A stretch of 64,000 nucleotides of DNA from positions 1-64,000 of the forward strand of contig VGZA01000022.1 of NCBI GenBank assembly GCA_016872775.1, read 5' to 3'. Positions 61,896-64,000 of this stretch are shown here, piece by piece; position 1 is the first letter of the stretch; every line of letters starts with the position of its first letter. Source of the DNA: Planctomycetota bacterium. Its GTDB lineage: Bacteria; Planctomycetota; Planctomycetia; Pirellulales; Pirellulaceae. Below the pieces are notes generated by a model. The model was not told the DNA's origin. It saw only the letters and a program-made list of their open reading frames with translations, and ran no database searches. The position numbers were made by a program, and so were the translations under genes.

Positions 61896-62432
61896 TCAGC
61901 ACGCCAGTTCCTCCACGACAATATTGGTATTGGTATAGATATCCAACTCCCCGGCGATTCGCAGCGACGCCCGAACGATCTCCGCGGCGGAGAGCGCCGA
62001 AAATTCCGACAGTGCCCGAGCGGCCGACAGCGCATAAGCCCCTCCCGATCCGATCCCGATGATGCCGTCGCTGGGTTGGATCACGTCGCCGGTACCACTG
62101 ATCAGCAGCGAATGGCGAGCGTCCGCGACCGTCATCAGCGCCTCCAACCGGCGCAGCGCGCGATCGGTACGCCATTCTTTCGCGAGTTCGGTGGCCGCCC
62201 GCGGAACATTCTGGGGAAAATCCTTGAGTTTCATCTCAAATCGTTCGACCAAGGCAAACGCATCGGCCGCGGAACCGGCGAATCCGCACAATACCCGCCC
62301 TTCCATCAGCCGCCGGATCTTCACGGCATCGGCTTTCATGACCGTCGTGCCCAGCGTGACCTGCCCGTCGCAACCCATGGCAAGCATTCCCCGGTGACGC
62401 ACCGTCAGTATCGTGGTGGCATGAAACTGCAC
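61896..62432 (-). CDS. hslV: HslV peptidase subunit of the HslVU protease
   Basis: 178 residues. The start is GTG 62432, preceded by GAGGT five bases upstream. [15 protein letters not shown] shows the propeptide before the N-terminal catalytic threonine (Thr6 or Thr7 after processing); [31 protein letters not shown] and [14 protein letters not shown] are the conserved proteasome-beta-like positions. Twelve copies form a double ring capped by HslU. Transcribed first, 47 bp before hslU. Confidence 0.95.
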   Translation of the reverse strand: MQFHATTILTVRHRGMLAMGCDGQVTLGTTVMKADAVKIRRLMEGRVLCGFAGSAADAFALVERFEMKLKDFPQNVPRAATELAKEWRTDRALRRLEALMTVADARHSLLISGTGDVIQPSDGIIGIGSGGAYALSAARALSEFSALSAAEIVRASLRIAGELDIYTNTNIVVEELAC

Positions 62433-62541
62433 TTCTCACCTCTAAGAAAAGCGATCACACTGGGGCCAACGTCGATCCATCTCCGCATTCTCCCGAAATT
62501 CATCGCCCGACTCCATCCCCCACTCGTTTGACTTACCCTGC

Positions 62542-64000
62542 ATGCCGATCCACCGGTGCGCTACGTTTCTGATCCCGGCCCTGGATTGCCCGGAAGAATT
62601 TCGCTTGATTCGCGCGGGTCTGGAACCGGTCCCGGGCGTCATCGAAATCACGCCGGTCTATCTGCAGCGGTCCCTGAAGGTGACGTACGATCCTGGCCGC
62701 GTCGAGGCGCAGCGGCTGGCGCGGCGTCTACAGGAGATCGGTTTCGCCCCTCAGTCGGTCGCGGAGTCTCCGACGACCGACGGTCAGAGCCCACTCTCCC
62801 GAAATCGCGCAGCCACGGTTTTCGACCGGCGTGCGCAAAGTACGATGGTCGGCGCACTGCTGCTGATCGTTGCAGTCCTCTGGCAATTGGCGCAGCCCGG
62901 CGTCCTTGGCCCGCGCATCCTGGCCGTGCTGTCGGCACTGATCGGCGGAATCCCGGTCCTGGCGGCGGCGACGCGTGCCTTGCGATTACGGCGCATCGAC
63001 ATGAATATGCTGATGTCCTTGGCCGCAATCGGAGCACTACTGACGGCGCCGCGCAGCGGCGAGTGGTTCGAAGCGCCTACCGCCGTCTGTCTGTTTGGCG
63101 TCGCACTCTGGTTGGAACGATCGGCGATGGACCGCGCTCGTCGGGCTGTCGAGTCGCTACTGACGCTCTATCCGGCCGTCGCCCATCGGCGCGACGCCGA
63201 TCATCAGATCCACGACGTCGCGCTCGATCAGATCGTGACCGGCGATCGGATCCTGGTCCTGCCAGGCGAGCGATTCCCGACCGACGGCGTCGTGGAACAA
63301 GGGGAATCGTGGGTCAACAGTTCTGCGATCACTGGCGAATCAACTCCCTTCGATGCCAGCCCCAGGTCCACCGTAAGATCCGGATCGCTGAACGGCGAAG
63401 GAGTGCTCGAACTGCGGGTGACTCATCCCGCGGCGGAGAGCACGCTGGCCAACATCGCGCGACTGATTGAACAAGCCCAGTCGCGCCGCTCGGAAACGGA
63501 ACGATTCGTCGACCGCTTCGCCCGCTGGTACACACCCTTAGTGGTGGCCCTTGCGATCGTGATCGCCACCCTCCCCTGGATGGCGGACGGACTCGCGTTA
63601 ACCGGTTTACCCGATTGGAATCGGGAAGCGTGGAACCTGGAGGCAGCCTCAAGAGGGGATTGGCTGCATCGGGGACTGGTGCTGCTAGTGATCGCTTGCC
63701 CCTGCGCCCTGGTGCTGTCGACGCCGCTGACGATTGTCTGTGGGCTGCGGCAAGCCGCCCGCGGCGGGATCCTGGTCAAAGGCGGAGCATCGCTGGAAGC
63801 CGCCGGAAAGGTCACCGCCATCGCCTTCGACAAGACCGGAACGCTCACCCAAGCACAGCCGTGCGTGGTGAGCACCCATCCCCATCCCGGCGTCACTGTG
63901 GATTCATTATTATCGGTCGCCGCATCCATCGAATCGCGCAGCGAACATCCGATCGCCCAGGCAATCGTCCAGTACGCCCGCGATGCCGGGATCGATTTGC
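62542..64000 (+). CDS. P1B-type heavy-metal-transporting ATPase (runs off the window)
   Basis: 486 codons are inside the window. An N-terminal HMA-like domain (1-70, PALDCPEEFRLIRAGLEPVP) keeps only one of the two usual cysteines (DCPEE instead of a CxxC), so metal binding there is doubtful. Several transmembrane helices follow; ITGES (actuator motif), IACPCALVLSTPLTI with the CPC membrane metal site, and FDKTGTLTQ with the phosphorylated Asp are all present, followed by SEHPIAQAI of the nucleotide-binding domain. CPC proteins move Cu(I), Zn/Cd/Pb or Ag; the CPC context is closer to Zn/Cd/Pb types but undecided. ATG 62542 lies 109 bp from the divergent hslV start. Confidence 0.92.
   Translation, partial: MPIHRCATFLIPALDCPEEFRLIRAGLEPVPGVIEITPVYLQRSLKVTYDPGRVEAQRLARRLQEIGFAPQSVAESPTTDGQSPLSRNRAATVFDRRAQSTMVGALLLIVAVLWQLAQPGVLGPRILAVLSALIGGIPVLAAATRALRLRRIDMNMLMSLAAIGALLTAPRSGEWFEAPTAVCLFGVALWLERSAMDRARRAVESLLTLYPAVAHRRDADHQIHDVALDQIVTGDRILVLPGERFPTDGVVEQGESWVNSSAITGESTPFDASPRSTVRSGSLNGEGVLELRVTHPAAESTLANIARLIEQAQSRRSETERFVDRFARWYTPLVVALAIVIATLPWMADGLALTGLPDWNREAWNLEAASRGDWLHRGLVLLVIACPCALVLSTPLTIVCGLRQAARGGILVKGGASLEAAGKVTAIAFDKTGTLTQAQPCVVSTHPHPGVTVDSLLSVAASIESRSEHPIAQAIVQYARDAGIDL

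Noticed and set aside
62556-63470. Plus-strand frame of 304 codons at the P-type ATPase
   Set aside because: It is a different frame of the ATPase gene. The frame from 62542 contains TGES, CPC and DKTGT and stays open to the window end.

Overview
The window looks like a stretch of chromosome from a GC-rich Planctomycetota bacterium, most likely Pirellulales-like. The evidence is family content: two DUF1501 (sulfatase-like) Tat proteins, a broken DUF1595/DUF1585 'planctomycete cytochrome' gene, a CotH-like protein, a dockerin protein with the LEPRLLLAS N-terminal motif, DUF3467, NHL/SMP-30/PQQ propellers, and cytochrome-c/propeller fusions. No phage, CRISPR array, rRNA or tRNA was recognised. 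The gene content is mostly housekeeping plus secreted oxidative and scavenging proteins.

Left part (1-19.0 kb): the N-terminus of a beta-carbonic anhydrase at the edge; a redoxin lipoprotein remnant joined out of frame to a kinase lacking its N-lobe; a DedA protein; a Tat-exported TIM-barrel isomerase; a cobalamin riboswitch driving a BtuB-like TonB receptor; an esterase/SMP-30 fusion; a translationally coupled condensation-fold acyltransferase and GT2 glycosyltransferase; an orphan sugar-binding lipoprotein; a two-GGDEF diguanylate cyclase beside a small protein of four MshEN-like repeats; and a DUF1501 - NHL - M28 peptidase operon.

Middle (19.0-44.5 kb): a 1.1-kb non-coding stretch holds three copies of a 16-nt palindrome and a self-contained transcription unit (sigma-70-like promoter, several hairpins, Rho-independent terminator), which I interpret as an unrecognised ncRNA of about 276 nt. 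Then come an NTase-HD protein, a small secreted protein, a molybdopterin-oxidoreductase/pentapeptide-repeat fusion, a zinc-ribbon membrane protein, and four minus-strand genes each overlapping the next by ATGA (M24 hydrolase, class IV aminotransferase, AstE/AspA deacylase, threonine-synthase-like enzyme). A second DUF1501 gene lies upstream of this set. Further on are CotH, a 1076-residue fusion of all three AmmeMemoRadiSam components, DUF3467, a second zinc-ribbon membrane protein, a four-S1-domain protein, a thioredoxin/heme/PDZ protein, the broken DUF1595/DUF1585 gene, a PQQ propeller and a LOG-family protein.

Right part (44.5-64 kb): a 1214-residue diheme/propeller protein with an in-frame hexapeptide repeat, a TMEM143-like protein, a HAD phosphatase, asnS with a coupled unknown 689-residue protein, a LamG domain split by a propeller, the dockerin protein, a YbaK-like deacylase, a polytopic membrane protein, hslVU, and the start of a P1B metal ATPase that runs off the window.

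Functional assignments are read from motifs in the sequence; no database search was possible.
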